A stretch of DNA of 64,000 nt, taken from positions 62,001 through 126,000 of the forward strand of contig JAHLMT010000002.1 of the NCBI GenBank assembly GCA_018920185.1. The letters run 5' to 3'. Below are positions 8,356-18,600 of the stretch, piece by piece. The notes under the pieces are model-generated. The model had not been told where the DNA came from and searched no databases. It worked only from the letters and a program-made list of their open reading frames with translations. The position numbers were made by a program, and so were the translations under genes. The stretch comes from Candidatus Aenigmatarchaeota archaeon (GTDB lineage Archaea; Aenigmatarchaeota; Aenigmatarchaeia; CG10238-14; SCSR01). Numbering within the stretch: position 1 is the first letter of the stretch; each line of letters opens with the position of its first letter.

Positions 8356-9654
8356 ATGCCTTTAGAAGAAAAACCAAAAGACTTACTTTCTATAGTCACT
8401 GAAACAATCGTAGGCAGAACGAAAGAAGATTATGAAAAATTTGGAAATATAGCTACAGGATATATCGGTAAGCACATAGTTGGTACTGGCGAAGATGCTC
8501 ACTTAACAACAAAAGTTTTCATTGATTTATTAAAACCTCATGTAATTTTGGTTAGTGGTAAGAGGGGAAGTGGAAAAAGTTATTCAGCTGCAGTAATTTT
8601 AGAAGAATTCTTATTGTTGCCAGAAGAATTTCGTCAAAAAATGGCTTTTGTTGTTTTCGATCCTGTTGGAATTTATTGGAGCATGAAATTTCCTAATGAA
8701 GCTCAATTACAGCTATTAAATAGTTGGCAATTAGAACCAAAGGGGTTTGATAATATTAAAGTTTATGTCCCAGAAAAGCAGCTTGTAGAATATGAGAAGG
8801 CAGAAATTCCAGTAGATGGTACAATTAGCATATCCTTAAGCGATCTAACAGCAGAAGATCTGATACTTGCATTTAATTTAGAAAGAACCAACGAACTTGC
8901 TGTAACTTTGGAAAAGAATTTTAACTCTTTACTGGAATCTAAAAAAGTTTTTGGACTAGATGATCTGATTGATTCTATCACAAGCGATACAAAAGCTAAA
9001 AAAGAAACAAAAGATGCTTTAACAAGTTTGTTATCCGTATTATCACAATGGGGTATAATTAAAAAAGAAGGAACTAAAGTTAATGAATTAATCAAACCTG
9101 GTGAAGTAGTAGTTTTTGATTTCTCCAGATTAAAATCACAAGAAGTAAGGACACTTGTAGCTGGATTGATAACACGAGAAGTGTTGCATCAAAGGATTCT
9201 ATCAAGAAAAGAAGAGGAAATTGCAAAAATTACAGGAGAACAGCTTAAAATAAAATTCCCAATAACATGGTTAATTTTTGAAGAAGCACATAATTTTGTC
9301 CCTTCAGATAGAGATGTCAGTTCAAGCGCAGATATAAAACGAGTTGCGAAAGAAGGACGAGAACCTGGTGTAGGATTGATAGTAATCACACAAATGCCAA
9401 GTAAAATTCATCAGGATATTCTATCACAAACAGATCTAGTAATCTCTTTCCGCCTGACAAGTAAAGACGACTTACAGGCTCTGCACTCTGTAATGCAGAC
9501 TTATGTCCAAGAAGAACTTGAAAAATATCTAAATCGTCTACCACGTATCCCAGGATCAGCCATTTTACTTGATGATAATCTAGAAAAAATATTTACTGTG
9601 AATATAAGACCGCGAATCAGCCATCATGCTGGCGGGACCGCAAGAGTGGTCTAA
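8356..9654 (+). CDS. HerA/DUF87-type hexameric ATPase
   Basis: A P-loop ATPase of the FtsK-HerA superfamily, whose members pump or remodel DNA. Walker A is SGKRGSGKS (near residue 70), followed by VVFDPVGIYW. Walker B is WLIFEEAHNF near residue 310, then KEGREPGVGLIVITQMPSKIHQDILSQTD with the sensor region. At 432 residues it is slightly shorter than typical HerA, and the N-terminal HAS barrel is reduced. No NurA nuclease gene is adjacent, so a role in DNA-end resection is not supported by context; a related secretion or partition ATPase is possible. Confidence 0.8.
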   Translation: MPLEEKPKDLLSIVTETIVGRTKEDYEKFGNIATGYIGKHIVGTGEDAHLTTKVFIDLLKPHVILVSGKRGSGKSYSAAVILEEFLLLPEEFRQKMAFVVFDPVGIYWSMKFPNEAQLQLLNSWQLEPKGFDNIKVYVPEKQLVEYEKAEIPVDGTISISLSDLTAEDLILAFNLERTNELAVTLEKNFNSLLESKKVFGLDDLIDSITSDTKAKKETKDALTSLLSVLSQWGIIKKEGTKVNELIKPGEVVVFDFSRLKSQEVRTLVAGLITREVLHQRILSRKEEEIAKITGEQLKIKFPITWLIFEEAHNFVPSDRDVSSSADIKRVAKEGREPGVGLIVITQMPSKIHQDILSQTDLVISFRLTSKDDLQALHSVMQTYVQEELEKYLNRLPRIPGSAILLDDNLEKIFTVNIRPRISHHAGGTARVV

Positions 9655-10087
9655 CTCCTGACCTTTCTGACTATTTCCCTCTACTTTGTGTGCTAGAGAT
9701 CCAAACAAATACAAATTCTTCCGTTTTCCCATATAATCTAGCTCATGCCCATAAGGGCTAAGAAGGGCATTTAAAGTATTAACTACAGCATTTACTCTTT
9801 CATGCTCCACAGTTATTTTTGGTTCGCGGTAAATAAGTTTGCCAAGTTCTTCAGATTTTTCTAGAAGACCAAGTTCCGCATACTCGAATGTATCGTCATT
9901 TGTGTTTATTTGTGAAGGATATTGTTTACTTCGTATTAACACTCTAGGCATTAATTGAAGCACAGGCGTATTTGTTGAGAAATCAGTCCACCAATAATTC
10001 AAAAAATCTTTTCCAAATAATCTCCTTTAAATCCTCTTCTATTGCATGCTCAAATAATTTAGGTGATTGGCCGATTGGATACCGCAT
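9580..10087 (-). pseudogene. Unrecognised gene interrupted by a probable frameshift
   Basis: Two overlapping minus frames look coding. The first starts at ATG 10087 (MRYPIGQSPKLFEHAIEEDL...) and stops at 9983. The second, open in the track from 10002, continues with NYWWTDFSTNTPVLQLMPRV. They can be joined by a one-base slip at the TTTTTT run (GATTTTTTG). The second part contains YAELGLLEKSEELGKLI and GSLAHKVEGN, and its C-terminus runs antisense into the herA 3' end. It may be a sequencing error, a true lesion or programmed slippage. Family unknown. Confidence 0.5.
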
Positions 10088-10116
10088 TATATAATGGAAA
10101 ACTAAAGTTTAAAATT

Positions 10117-11682
10117 TTAACTCAAAATCTTAGTCACAGTTCCTATTCCTTTTGTCTTGCCTTCTCTGAAAACAAATCTATCTCCTTCTTCCAGATAATG
10201 TGATGAATACTTGAATGCGAATCTAACTTTCCCATTTTCTCCAGCTTTCAGATATTCTTTATCGAGCAATTCAACTTTTGCAGATTCACCGATTGTAAAT
10301 AAATGAACAACAGGTTCGTACCCATTGGTTATTCTAGTAGGATGTGTAAGAACGAGAACATCAGCCTCGAAACTTTTCACCGGTTTCGGATCCAATTCTG
10401 GCGAACAAAGTATCATCCCTCTTTTGACCTCATCGTAATTTACTCCTCTTAATGCAACACCCACAACAAACCCCGTGTCCGCCTCGACTAATCTATGATA
10501 ATGCATCTCAATGCTAGATGCTTTAACTTTTCTCATCTTACCAGTTGCATCTGGTCCCAATAACAACTCATTCCCAGCTTTTAATCTCCCTTGTTTAATG
10601 GTTCCAGAAACCACAGTTCCGACACCAGATACATTATATACCTTATCAATAAACATCAAAAATGGTTTGTTTAGGTCTCTCTTCCTTTCAGGTAATAAAG
10701 ACAATAGTTTATTCAATATATCATAACCCTCCAGAGTAACAGCAGAAGTTTTTATTATCGGCACTATCGTATTTAGTTTGTCGATAACAACATTCAAGTC
10801 ATTTTCATCTTTTATTAAATAAGGAATTCTACCAACATTCTTCAGCAATTCTTCTATCTGTGCTTCTGTTTCATCAATCCTTTTCTCACCAACTTTATCG
10901 ATTTTTGTCACACATACTATCACAGGTAGGTTCATAGCTAACAGTAGACCTAAATGTTCCTTAGTTATGTTCATCACACCGTCATCAGCTGCTACTACTA
11001 ACAATCCATAATCGATATCCTGACCAACAACACCACGAATGGCTGTACGAAGAAAACCTTCATGTCCGGGTGTGTCAACAAAGCTAATTAATTTATCTGA
11101 TTGCTCAACTATTCTGCTTCTTTCTTTTTTATCTAAAGGATTTTTAAAGTGAAACGGCTTGTTATCTTTGAAACCTAATAATGCATAATGCAAATCAGCG
11201 GATAAGTTTCTTTCTATTTCATGTGGCAGGCGATCTAAAAATAACCAATTCTTGAGATCTGTATCAGCCTTTCCAGTCATTAAAGTTCCAATTAAAGTCG
11301 ACTTACCATGATTTACATGACCAGAAATTACAACGACTATGTGAGATTTAAATCCATTAGTAGCAACTTTACTAATTACTACTTTCCCAAGCAAATTCCC
11401 ATTATCACTGAACTTTTCAACTTTAACAATTTCTGCATTATTTTCGGATGCAATTACTTTCAAAACGTTTAAACTCTCTTCAAATTCTAATTCAGTTAGT
11501 CCCTTTGCCTTACCATTATCATCAACGCCAATAACATAAATAGCAGTACCTTTACCAATTTCCAATCGATATTTCATCTGAGCTGCCAGATGTTGCTTTT
11601 TCTCTTGCTTAAGATGTATAACACTACTTAACTTCTCTTTAAACTCAATGTTCTTGTTTTCTTTGCTTGGTATTACAACCAT
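10117..11682 (-). CDS. GTPBP1/2-like translational GTPase
   Basis: EF-Tu-related GTPase of the GTPBP1 family. Residues 1-110 are the family's N-terminal domain (YVIGVDDNGKAKGL). The G domain has P-loop GHVNHGKST, switch region RNLSADLHYALLGF, G3 DTPGHEGF, G4 TKID and G5 region SAV. Two beta-barrel domains follow (VSGVGTVVSGTIKQGRL, a domain II hallmark). The protein ends at 521 residues, in the usual range. In eukaryotes the family acts in mRNA surveillance and ribosome-linked quality control; the archaeal role is less clear. Confidence 0.9.
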   Translation of the reverse strand: MVVIPSKENKNIEFKEKLSSVIHLKQEKKQHLAAQMKYRLEIGKGTAIYVIGVDDNGKAKGLTELEFEESLNVLKVIASENNAEIVKVEKFSDNGNLLGKVVISKVATNGFKSHIVVVISGHVNHGKSTLIGTLMTGKADTDLKNWLFLDRLPHEIERNLSADLHYALLGFKDNKPFHFKNPLDKKERSRIVEQSDKLISFVDTPGHEGFLRTAIRGVVGQDIDYGLLVVAADDGVMNITKEHLGLLLAMNLPVIVCVTKIDKVGEKRIDETEAQIEELLKNVGRIPYLIKDENDLNVVIDKLNTIVPIIKTSAVTLEGYDILNKLLSLLPERKRDLNKPFLMFIDKVYNVSGVGTVVSGTIKQGRLKAGNELLLGPDATGKMRKVKASSIEMHYHRLVEADTGFVVGVALRGVNYDEVKRGMILCSPELDPKPVKSFEADVLVLTHPTRITNGYEPVVHLFTIGESAKVELLDKEYLKAGENGKVRFAFKYSSHYLEEGDRFVFREGKTKGIGTVTKILS

Positions 11683-11722
11683 TTTTATCAGATAATGATA
11701 TACGACATACCCTTATAAAAGT

Positions 11723-12496
11723 TCATTCAGAAAATATCCGACCGATGTACCATATAACCAATATACCAAAAATTAATAAAAGTATCTGCAGTAATGATTT
11801 GTTCAAACCTTTTTCTCTATGTGTCTCTGGTAACAAATCTGTACTCGCAATATAAATGAAACCACCAGCAGCAATTGCAAGTAAAATAGAATTAAGATTT
11901 TCAAATAAAGGAAGGTAAAAGAATCCTAAGAGAGCTCCCACAATAGCAGTCATTTGAGCAGCTAAACTGTATAAGATAATCTTAGCTTTGCTGAACTTGG
12001 CATGAAGTAAAACAGCAAATTCGCCTATTTCTTGAGGTAATTCATGAAACAAAACAGCCAGAGATGTTGTTATTCCTAACTTAATATCAATCAAGAACCC
12101 TGCAGACATTACCAAACCATCAATAAAATTATGCAAAGCATCACCAAATGTTATCAGATATCCAACAGGATGTGCTTTTTCTTCTACAGGATGCTTCTTA
12201 TGCCATACTTGTTCGATAGAATGATGATGATACCAGAGTAAAGTTTTTTCCAAAAGATAAAATAGGATAATACCAGAAAGTGTGTATATCAATACAGTTT
12301 CAACAGATTGAAGCGATGCTATTGATTCGGGTAATAAATCCAGAAATGTTACACCAAATAAAGTACCGATAGCAAAAGTTATCAAATATTTCGATGTTAA
12401 CTTAGCCCATTTCTCCCGGTAGATTAAAAGAACACCACCGGTTATACCGAGCAAACTTATAATTAAAACAGTAATTAGTGCAACAACCAATACCAT
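11723..12496 (-). CDS. ZIP family metal transporter
   Basis: Membrane carrier for Zn2+, Fe2+ or related ions. The 257-residue protein has about eight hydrophobic segments. The two metal-coordinating helices are clear: HNFIDGLVM near residue 122 and HELPQEIGEFAVLL near residue 150. A His-rich loop (WYHHHS...HKKH) between the third and fourth helices is typical of ZIPs and could bind metal. It is transcribed divergently from aIF2-alpha with a 46-nt gap. Confidence 0.93.
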   Translation of the reverse strand: MVLVVALITVLIISLLGITGGVLLIYREKWAKLTSKYLITFAIGTLFGVTFLDLLPESIASLQSVETVLIYTLSGIILFYLLEKTLLWYHHHSIEQVWHKKHPVEEKAHPVGYLITFGDALHNFIDGLVMSAGFLIDIKLGITTSLAVLFHELPQEIGEFAVLLHAKFSKAKIILYSLAAQMTAIVGALLGFFYLPLFENLNSILLAIAAGGFIYIASTDLLPETHREKGLNKSLLQILLLIFGILVIWYIGRIFSE

Positions 12497-12542
12497 AAAA
12501 ATAGATTAAACATTTAAAATAATATCTGTTCAATAGGTTAAC

Positions 12543-13310
12543 ATGGCTTTAAAACAGGGATATCCACAATTAGGAGAATTGGTAATTTGTACAGTCAGAA
12601 AAATTAGCCAGTTTGCTGCATGGTGCTCTCTCGACGAATACCAAAATCTTGAAGGTATGATTCATATTTCTGAAGCAGCAGGTAAGTGGGTACACGATAT
12701 AAAAAAATTCATCAAACTCAACAAGCAGTACGTTGCAAAGGTTGTTAAAGTTGATCCACAAGCAAATTTAATAAACTTGAGTTTGAAGAGAGTGTCTAAA
12801 AATGAGGAAAGAAACAAGTGGAACGAGTTTAGGAAAGAGCAGCGCGCCATAGGCATATTAAGGGTAATTGCAAAAGAATTAGGTATATCCGAAGAAAACG
12901 CTCACGAAAGTATAGGATTTAAGCTTCAAGAAAAATTTGGAGATTTGTATACAGGATTCGAGGAAGTTAATAAATCACCAACATTGCTAGCAAAATTAAA
13001 TATTCCGGAAAAATGGCACGAGTCTATCTCAAAAATATTGGAAAAAACCTTTGTTGAAAAAGAATTTAAGATAAAAGCCGAGTTGCAAATGTTATGTTAT
13101 GAAGGCGATGGTATAGAAAGAATAAAGAAATTATTACAAGATCTGGAGAAAAATGGTATGTTAGTTTCTTACGTGTCTGCTCCTAAATACAGGGTTGAAC
13201 TGAAGACAAAAAATCCGAAAGCCGATACCAAAAAATTTGAACGAGAACTACAAAAAATTGTATCGGAAGGAAGCAAAATTAATGTTGATGTAAACTATAG
13301 CATGATATAA
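12543..13310 (+). CDS. eif2a: Translation initiation factor aIF2 subunit alpha
   Basis: Alpha subunit of the heterotrimer that brings initiator tRNA to the ribosome. An S1-type OB domain comes first (GELVICTVRKISQFAAWCSLDEY, GMIHISEAAGKWVHDIKKF), then a helical domain and a C-terminal alpha/beta domain. Length 255 is normal. A TTTAAAAT element ends about 23 nt before the ATG, fitting a leaderless mRNA. Nop10 follows with overlapping stop and start. Confidence 0.97.
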   Translation: MALKQGYPQLGELVICTVRKISQFAAWCSLDEYQNLEGMIHISEAAGKWVHDIKKFIKLNKQYVAKVVKVDPQANLINLSLKRVSKNEERNKWNEFRKEQRAIGILRVIAKELGISEENAHESIGFKLQEKFGDLYTGFEEVNKSPTLLAKLNIPEKWHESISKILEKTFVEKEFKIKAELQMLCYEGDGIERIKKLLQDLEKNGMLVSYVSAPKYRVELKTKNPKADTKKFERELQKIVSEGSKINVDVNYSMI

Positions 13311-13462
13311 TGAAACTGAGAAAATGTGATAATTGTAAGATATACACATTTAAACAATTGTGTCCTAAATGCGATAAAGAAACTAAAAATCCTAACCCAC
13401 CAAAATATTCACCCGAAGATACTTACGGTAAATATAGACGATTGAGCAAACAATTTAAATAA
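13310..13462 (+). CDS. nop10: Nop10, H/ACA RNP component
   Basis: A 50-residue protein missed by the ORF track. It is the small scaffold of the archaeal H/ACA pseudouridylation RNP, working with Cbf5. MKLRKCDNCK, then CPKC, gives the zinc ribbon; the tail NPNPPKYSPEDTYGKYRR is the Nop10 hallmark that wraps Cbf5. The start codon overlaps the aIF2-alpha stop (TAATG), a gene pair common in archaea. Confidence 0.96.
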   Translation: MKLRKCDNCKIYTFKQLCPKCDKETKNPNPPKYSPEDTYGKYRRLSKQFK

Positions 13463-13484
13463 TCAATAAAACAAAATATGAGAT

Positions 13485-14285
13485 ATGACAACAACAATAT
13501 TTGAATTTGAGAAACCGAAACTGAAAAACCCTTTGTTTATAGAAGGTCTCCCAGGTATAGGTCATGTTGGTAGAATAGCAGCGCAGTTTCTTGTAGAAGA
13601 ATTGAAAGCAAAAAAATTTGCAGAGCTTTTATCATCACATTTTATGCACTATGTTCTTTTACAACAATCATCATCAGTCCACGTGCTTAAGAACGAATTT
13701 TATTATGTGAAAGCCAAAGGAAAGGGCCAGAGAGATTTGATTATATTGGTTGGTGATTCGCAAAGCATAGACCCTGAAGGACACTACGAAATTTCACATG
13801 AGATTCTTGCGTATCTGAAGAAATTAGGCGTAAAGGAAATGATAACCCTTGGTGGCCTCGGTATTGGGGAGGTTAAAGAAAATCCTAAAGTAGTCGGTGC
13901 GGTTAGTGATGAAGGATTGGATAAGAAATACAAAGGATACGGAATTGATTTTGATGCTGGCAGTAAGGTGGGAACCATAGTTGGTGCATCTGGTTTATTA
14001 CTCGGTTTGGGAAAGATTTATGGCATGAAAGGTATTTGCCTGTTAGGTGAGACATCGGGTTATCCAATTTTGCCTGATCCGAAAGCTGCCGAAGCTATTC
14101 TTAAAGTTCTTATGAGAATGTTAAATTTAAAGCTAGATATAAGCAAGCTTGATGCCAAAGTAAAAGAAATGGAAGATTTCATCAAAAAAATCGAGGAAAT
14201 ACAAAGAAAAGCTATAAGTCAAATGATACAACAGCAAATGCCGCCGAAAGAAAAAGGAAAAGAAGAGTTAAGCTACATAGGCTAG
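13485..14285 (+). CDS. PAC2-family proteasome assembly chaperone homologue
   Basis: The PAC2 family includes eukaryotic proteasome assembly chaperones and the archaeal PbaA-like proteins. Features seen: LFIEGLPGIGHVGRIAAQFL at the N-terminus, ILVGDSQSIDPEGHYEIS, the strongly conserved TLGGLGIGEVKENPKV, and a C-terminal helical coiled region. It follows Nop10; its own TATA (TTTAAATA, overlapping the nop10 end) lies about 25 nt before the ATG. Binding to a proteasome partner is inferred from the family. Confidence 0.9.
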   Translation: MTTTIFEFEKPKLKNPLFIEGLPGIGHVGRIAAQFLVEELKAKKFAELLSSHFMHYVLLQQSSSVHVLKNEFYYVKAKGKGQRDLIILVGDSQSIDPEGHYEISHEILAYLKKLGVKEMITLGGLGIGEVKENPKVVGAVSDEGLDKKYKGYGIDFDAGSKVGTIVGASGLLLGLGKIYGMKGICLLGETSGYPILPDPKAAEAILKVLMRMLNLKLDISKLDAKVKEMEDFIKKIEEIQRKAISQMIQQQMPPKEKGKEELSYIG

Positions 14286-14324
14286 TTCTAATCTTTAAAA
14301 AGTATTTCGTACAATAGGATATTC

Positions 14325-14924
14325 ATGCCTGCAAAACTTTTGCTCCCAAAAGAAGAATACCTAGCTTCGGGTATACATATAGGTATGAAACAAAAAACAG
14401 ACCAGATGAAAGAATTTATTTACAAAATACGTGAAGATGGGTTAGCTGTACTTAACCTTAGTAAAATTGATGAAAGAATCAAAATTGCAGCTAAATTCTT
14501 GTCGAGGTTAGAAAATATTTTGGTTGTTACCAGGAAATCGATAGCGTTTGATATTATTAAAAAATTTGGTGAAGTAATTAATGCACGAGTTGTCACAGGA
14601 AGATTCATGCCAGGAACATTAACAAATCCTACATATAAAAACTTTTTTGAGGCGCAAGCAATTGTTGTGGTGGATCCTCTAACAGATATACAAGCCTTAC
14701 AAGAAGCAGTCAAAGCTCGTGTGCCCGTGGTTGCTATTTGTGATACTTTTAATGAAGTAAAGGATATAGATTTGATTATACCTGCGAATAATAAAGGAAA
14801 GCGTTCTATTGCGACTATATTCTGGCTATTAGCAAGAGAAATTTTAAGAGAAAGAGGTGTAATAAAATCTGATAAAGATTTTAAATATGAAATAAAAGAT
14901 TTTGAAGGACCTGAAACAAATTAA
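14325..14924 (+). CDS. rps2: Ribosomal protein S2
   Basis: Small-subunit ribosomal protein. The archaeal-length protein (199 residues) shows ASGIHIGMKQKTDQMKEFIY, GRFMPGTLTNP and the conserved VVDPLTDIQALQEA...VPVVAICDT followed by DLIIPANNKGKRSIATIFWLLAREIL. A TTTAAAAA element about 27 nt upstream of the ATG suggests a leaderless transcript. Confidence 0.97.
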   Translation: MPAKLLLPKEEYLASGIHIGMKQKTDQMKEFIYKIREDGLAVLNLSKIDERIKIAAKFLSRLENILVVTRKSIAFDIIKKFGEVINARVVTGRFMPGTLTNPTYKNFFEAQAIVVVDPLTDIQALQEAVKARVPVVAICDTFNEVKDIDLIIPANNKGKRSIATIFWLLAREILRERGVIKSDKDFKYEIKDFEGPETN

Positions 14925-15127
14925 GTGTTAGTTTATTACCTTAAAATTAAAAAAAATTATTTAAAATTTTGGATTAAAAAAATTAAATCCTTATCAACTA
15001 CAATTTAGGTAACTATAATAATTGTATGACTACATCAAAGTAATTTCATATCTGTAAAATATTAATTGCTCTACAGAAAATGGTATTTAAACTAAAACTT
15101 CTATTGTATGTGTCGGTTATAAAAACC

Positions 15128-15148
15128 ACAAGATATTGTATTTAAATA
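15128..15148 (+). promoter_or_regulatory. Candidate NrdR-box/TATA promoter of nrdR-nrdJ
   Basis: ACAAGATATTGT (15128-15139), an ACAA/TTGT inverted repeat like the bacterial NrdR box, abuts TTTAAATA (15141-15148), a TATA element 23-30 nt before the nrdR ATG. Binding here would block TBP/TFB, suggesting autorepression. The rest of the 246-nt gap after rps2 is AT-rich with no coding signal that I can see. Confidence 0.4.
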
Positions 15149-15170
15149 GGCTAAAATCACAATAATAGAC

Positions 15171-15617
15171 ATGCGATGCCCGTATTGCAACAGTGAGAAA
15201 ATAAAAGTTATAGACAAACGGCCAAGTGATAACAAAACATTCAGAAGACGTAGAGAATGCCAGAAATGCCACAAAAGATTTACAACATATGAAAGAATAG
15301 AGCTCGTACCGTTAACTGTAATAAAACGTGATGGTAGAAGGGAAGCATTTGATAGGAATAAAATAAGAATAGGAATAATGAAAGCTTGTGAAAAGAGACC
15401 GATAAGCCAAGAAAAAATTGAAAAAATAGTTGATGAAATAGAGAATGAATTGAGAAACATGGACACAACTGAAATAAAATCTAAAGTCATTGGTGATATG
15501 GTGATAGAAAAATTAAAATCTCTGGATGAAGTTGCTTACATTAGATTCGCTTCTGTTTATAAGAAATTTAAAGCTATAGAAGATTTTGAAAAAGAACTTA
15601 AGGCACTAAAAGGATAA
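15171..15617 (+). CDS. nrdR: Transcriptional repressor NrdR
   Basis: Nucleotide-sensing repressor of ribonucleotide reductase genes. The N-terminal zinc ribbon ([17 protein letters not shown]...[17 protein letters not shown]) is followed by an ATP-cone ([23 protein letters not shown]) that binds ATP or dATP. Length 148 is typical. It starts 31 nt after the candidate NrdR box and sits 4 nt upstream of nrdJ, so the regulator and its likely target are co-transcribed. Confidence 0.96.
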   Translation: MRCPYCNSEKIKVIDKRPSDNKTFRRRRECQKCHKRFTTYERIELVPLTVIKRDGRREAFDRNKIRIGIMKACEKRPISQEKIEKIVDEIENELRNMDTTEIKSKVIGDMVIEKLKSLDEVAYIRFASVYKKFKAIEDFEKELKALKG

Positions 15618-15621
15618 GATT

Positions 15622-18600
15622 ATGGATAGTTTAGGACAAAAAGTTCAGCTTGTCGGTGAACAGAAAGGATTGAAAATACCAAGATTATTTACAAAATCTG
15701 GAGAAAATGTTTATAATACTTGTGAATGGGAAAAAAGAACTTCGATAATTAAAAACCCTGATGGTTCGATTGTATTTCAAATGAATAATGTTGAAGTTCC
15801 AAAGTTTTGGTCACAAACTGCAACAGATATCCTAGCACAGAAATACTTCAGAAAAAAAGGAGTCCCTCAGTTCGATGATAAAGGAAATCCAATTCTAGAT
15901 GCAAACGGTCAACAAGTTCTCGGTAGTGAAACATCATTAAAACAAGTTGTTCACAGACTTGCGGGGTGTTGGACATGGTGGGGAAAGAAATACAATTATT
16001 TTGCAACAGAGGAAGATGCCCAAGCATTTTATGATGAAGTTGCTTACATGCTTTTACATCAGTTTGCAGCTCCTAACTCACCTCAGTGGTTTAATACAGG
16101 ATTAAATTTTGCTTACGGAATTACAGGTTCACCCCAAGGACATTGGTATGTAGATCCTGATACAAAAGAATTGACACAAGCGAAAGATGCTTATTCACAT
16201 ATTCAAGCGCATGCATGTTTTATTCAACCAGTAAAAGATGATTTAGTAAATGAGGGAGGTATTTTAGATTTGGCTGTCAGGGAAGCAAGAATCTTCAAAT
16301 ATGGAAGTGGATGCACTTCAGAGAATTCGTATGTTTATACAGATAAATTCGGTCTGATAAAAATAAGTGAGTTATTTGAAAAGTTTAAGCATTTAGGAAT
16401 TAATGATTTTGATGGTAAAGGTAAATTTATTGATATATCCAATTTGGGTATTCATACTATTTCTATGAATAAAGACGGAGTTCTAGAAAAAGATTTGATA
16501 GAAAAGATTTGGCAATACGACGTTTCAAAAGAAGACAAGTTAAAAGTTTATTTATCTAACGGTAGTAGAGTTGTAGTTTCCTCGTGGCACCCATTTCTTG
16601 TTTGGAACGGCGAAACTATAGAAGAAAAAAGAGCAGACGAACTTAAAAGAGGGGATGTTGTTTTATCATCAAATTCTTCAATTAAAAATATCTTGCCAGA
16701 AGAGTCTATAACCATAGAATGGAGATCAAAATACAAAAGAATAGAAAATCATTCTATAGAACTAGATAAAGATCTAGCATGGTTAATTGGATATTTCATA
16801 GGCGATGGTTCTATTGATAAGAGAAAATACAAAATAAAAGGCAAGTTATACGAAGATCTTAGGTTGAGATTTTCTGGTGAAACGATAACAAGCTTAAAAA
16901 AAGCTAAGAAAATTATAAAAGAAAAATTCGGAGATTATAGTAGAATAGTAAGTGATAAGAGAAAGAATAGTTTTATTTTAAATTGTGTGGGTAGAAAAGC
17001 TACAAGCTTTTTCGTGAATATAACAAAATCGAATAAAACATATTCAATTGGATTACCCGAATTCATTTTAAAATCCAACCTCACAATCATTTATTCTTTT
17101 CTAGCTGGTTTAATTGATTCGGATGGTTATGTCACCAAAGATGGGAAAACGAAATACGCAACCACCTCTAAACTACTAGCAGAAAAACTTTCTGTATTAA
17201 GTTCGCTACTGGGTTTAGGTGGCGGTATAGTTAAAAATGGAAACACTTATACAGTAACCTTAATTGCTAAATCTAATTCACCAGAAATAATGAAAATTCT
17301 AATAAATCTCTCTAATGTGGATAGAAGAACAAGACTTAACAATTTTTTAATGGACAACCGTAGAAAGTGTTTTACAATGCCACTATCAGATGAAATGTTT
17401 GGTCAAATATTCAATGCTCCGACAAACACATCTGGATGGCTTTCTTATTCAATGGGTTTATCTACTTTCTCTTTGAGTAGGCTGAAATACGAAGGTGTGG
17501 TTAACCCTGTAAAACAGAATAGAATGTTATTTGAAGTTGATAAAACAGAAACTTCAGAATTTCTGAAAAGAATTAGTGAATCTGCAACTTTTGTAGAATC
17601 TGTAGAGAAAATAGATGACGATCCTGAATTTTTTGATTTAACAGTCAAAAAGAATAACAATTATCTTGCAGGTGAACATGGATTAGTTATAATTCACAAC
17701 ACAGGAACAAACTTCTCAACACTAAGAGCTAAAGGTGAGCCGCTATCGGGTGGCGGAACTTCTAGCGGAGTAATGTCATTCTTAAAAATTTATGACACAA
17801 TAGCTGGCTCAATTAAAAGCGGTGGTACGACTCGTCGTGCTGCAAAAATGGTTATTTTAAATATAGATCACCCAGAGATAGAAGCATTCATAAGATGGAA
17901 AGCAGATGAAGAGAAAAAGTTTGCTGCATTAGTTAGTGCTGGGTTAGTTGATGGATATAGTGTTGAATCGGCAGGTGAACATGTGTTCGGTCAGAATTCT
18001 AATAATTCCGTTCGAGTTACTAATGATTTCATGAAAGCTGTCATAGAAGATAAAGATTGGAACTTAACTTGGAGAACAGATGGTAGAGTTGTAAAAACAG
18101 TTAAAGCTAGATACTTGTGGGACATGATTGCACAAGCTGCATGGGAATGTGCCGACCCTGGATTGCAATTTGATACAACATACAATGAGTGGCATACATC
18201 ACCCGCTTCAGGTAGAATAAATGCAACTAATCCCTGTTCCGAATTTGCCTATCTTGATAATTCTGCCTGCAATCTTGCATCATTAAATTTGGTAAAATTC
18301 TTAGAGAACGGGATATTCAATGTAGATGCATTCAAACATGCTGTCAGGTTATGGACAATTGTTCTTGAAATCTCGATTCTAATGGCTCAATTTCCGAGCA
18401 AAGAAATCGCCGAGGTAACTTATAAAACAAGAAGCCTAGGTTTAGGATATACCAACTTAGGTTCACTCTTAATGAGATTAGGAATCCCTTACGATTCTGA
18501 TAAAGCAAGAGCTATTGCTGCAGCCATAACAGCAATAATGACTGGTGAAACCTATGCAACATCTGCTGAACTCGCAAGTTTTCTTGGTCCATTCGAGGAA

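Noticed and set aside
14941-15000. Possible hairpin terminator after rps2 (GGATT...AATCC)
   Set aside because: Short stem in a very AT-rich stretch; cannot be told from chance.
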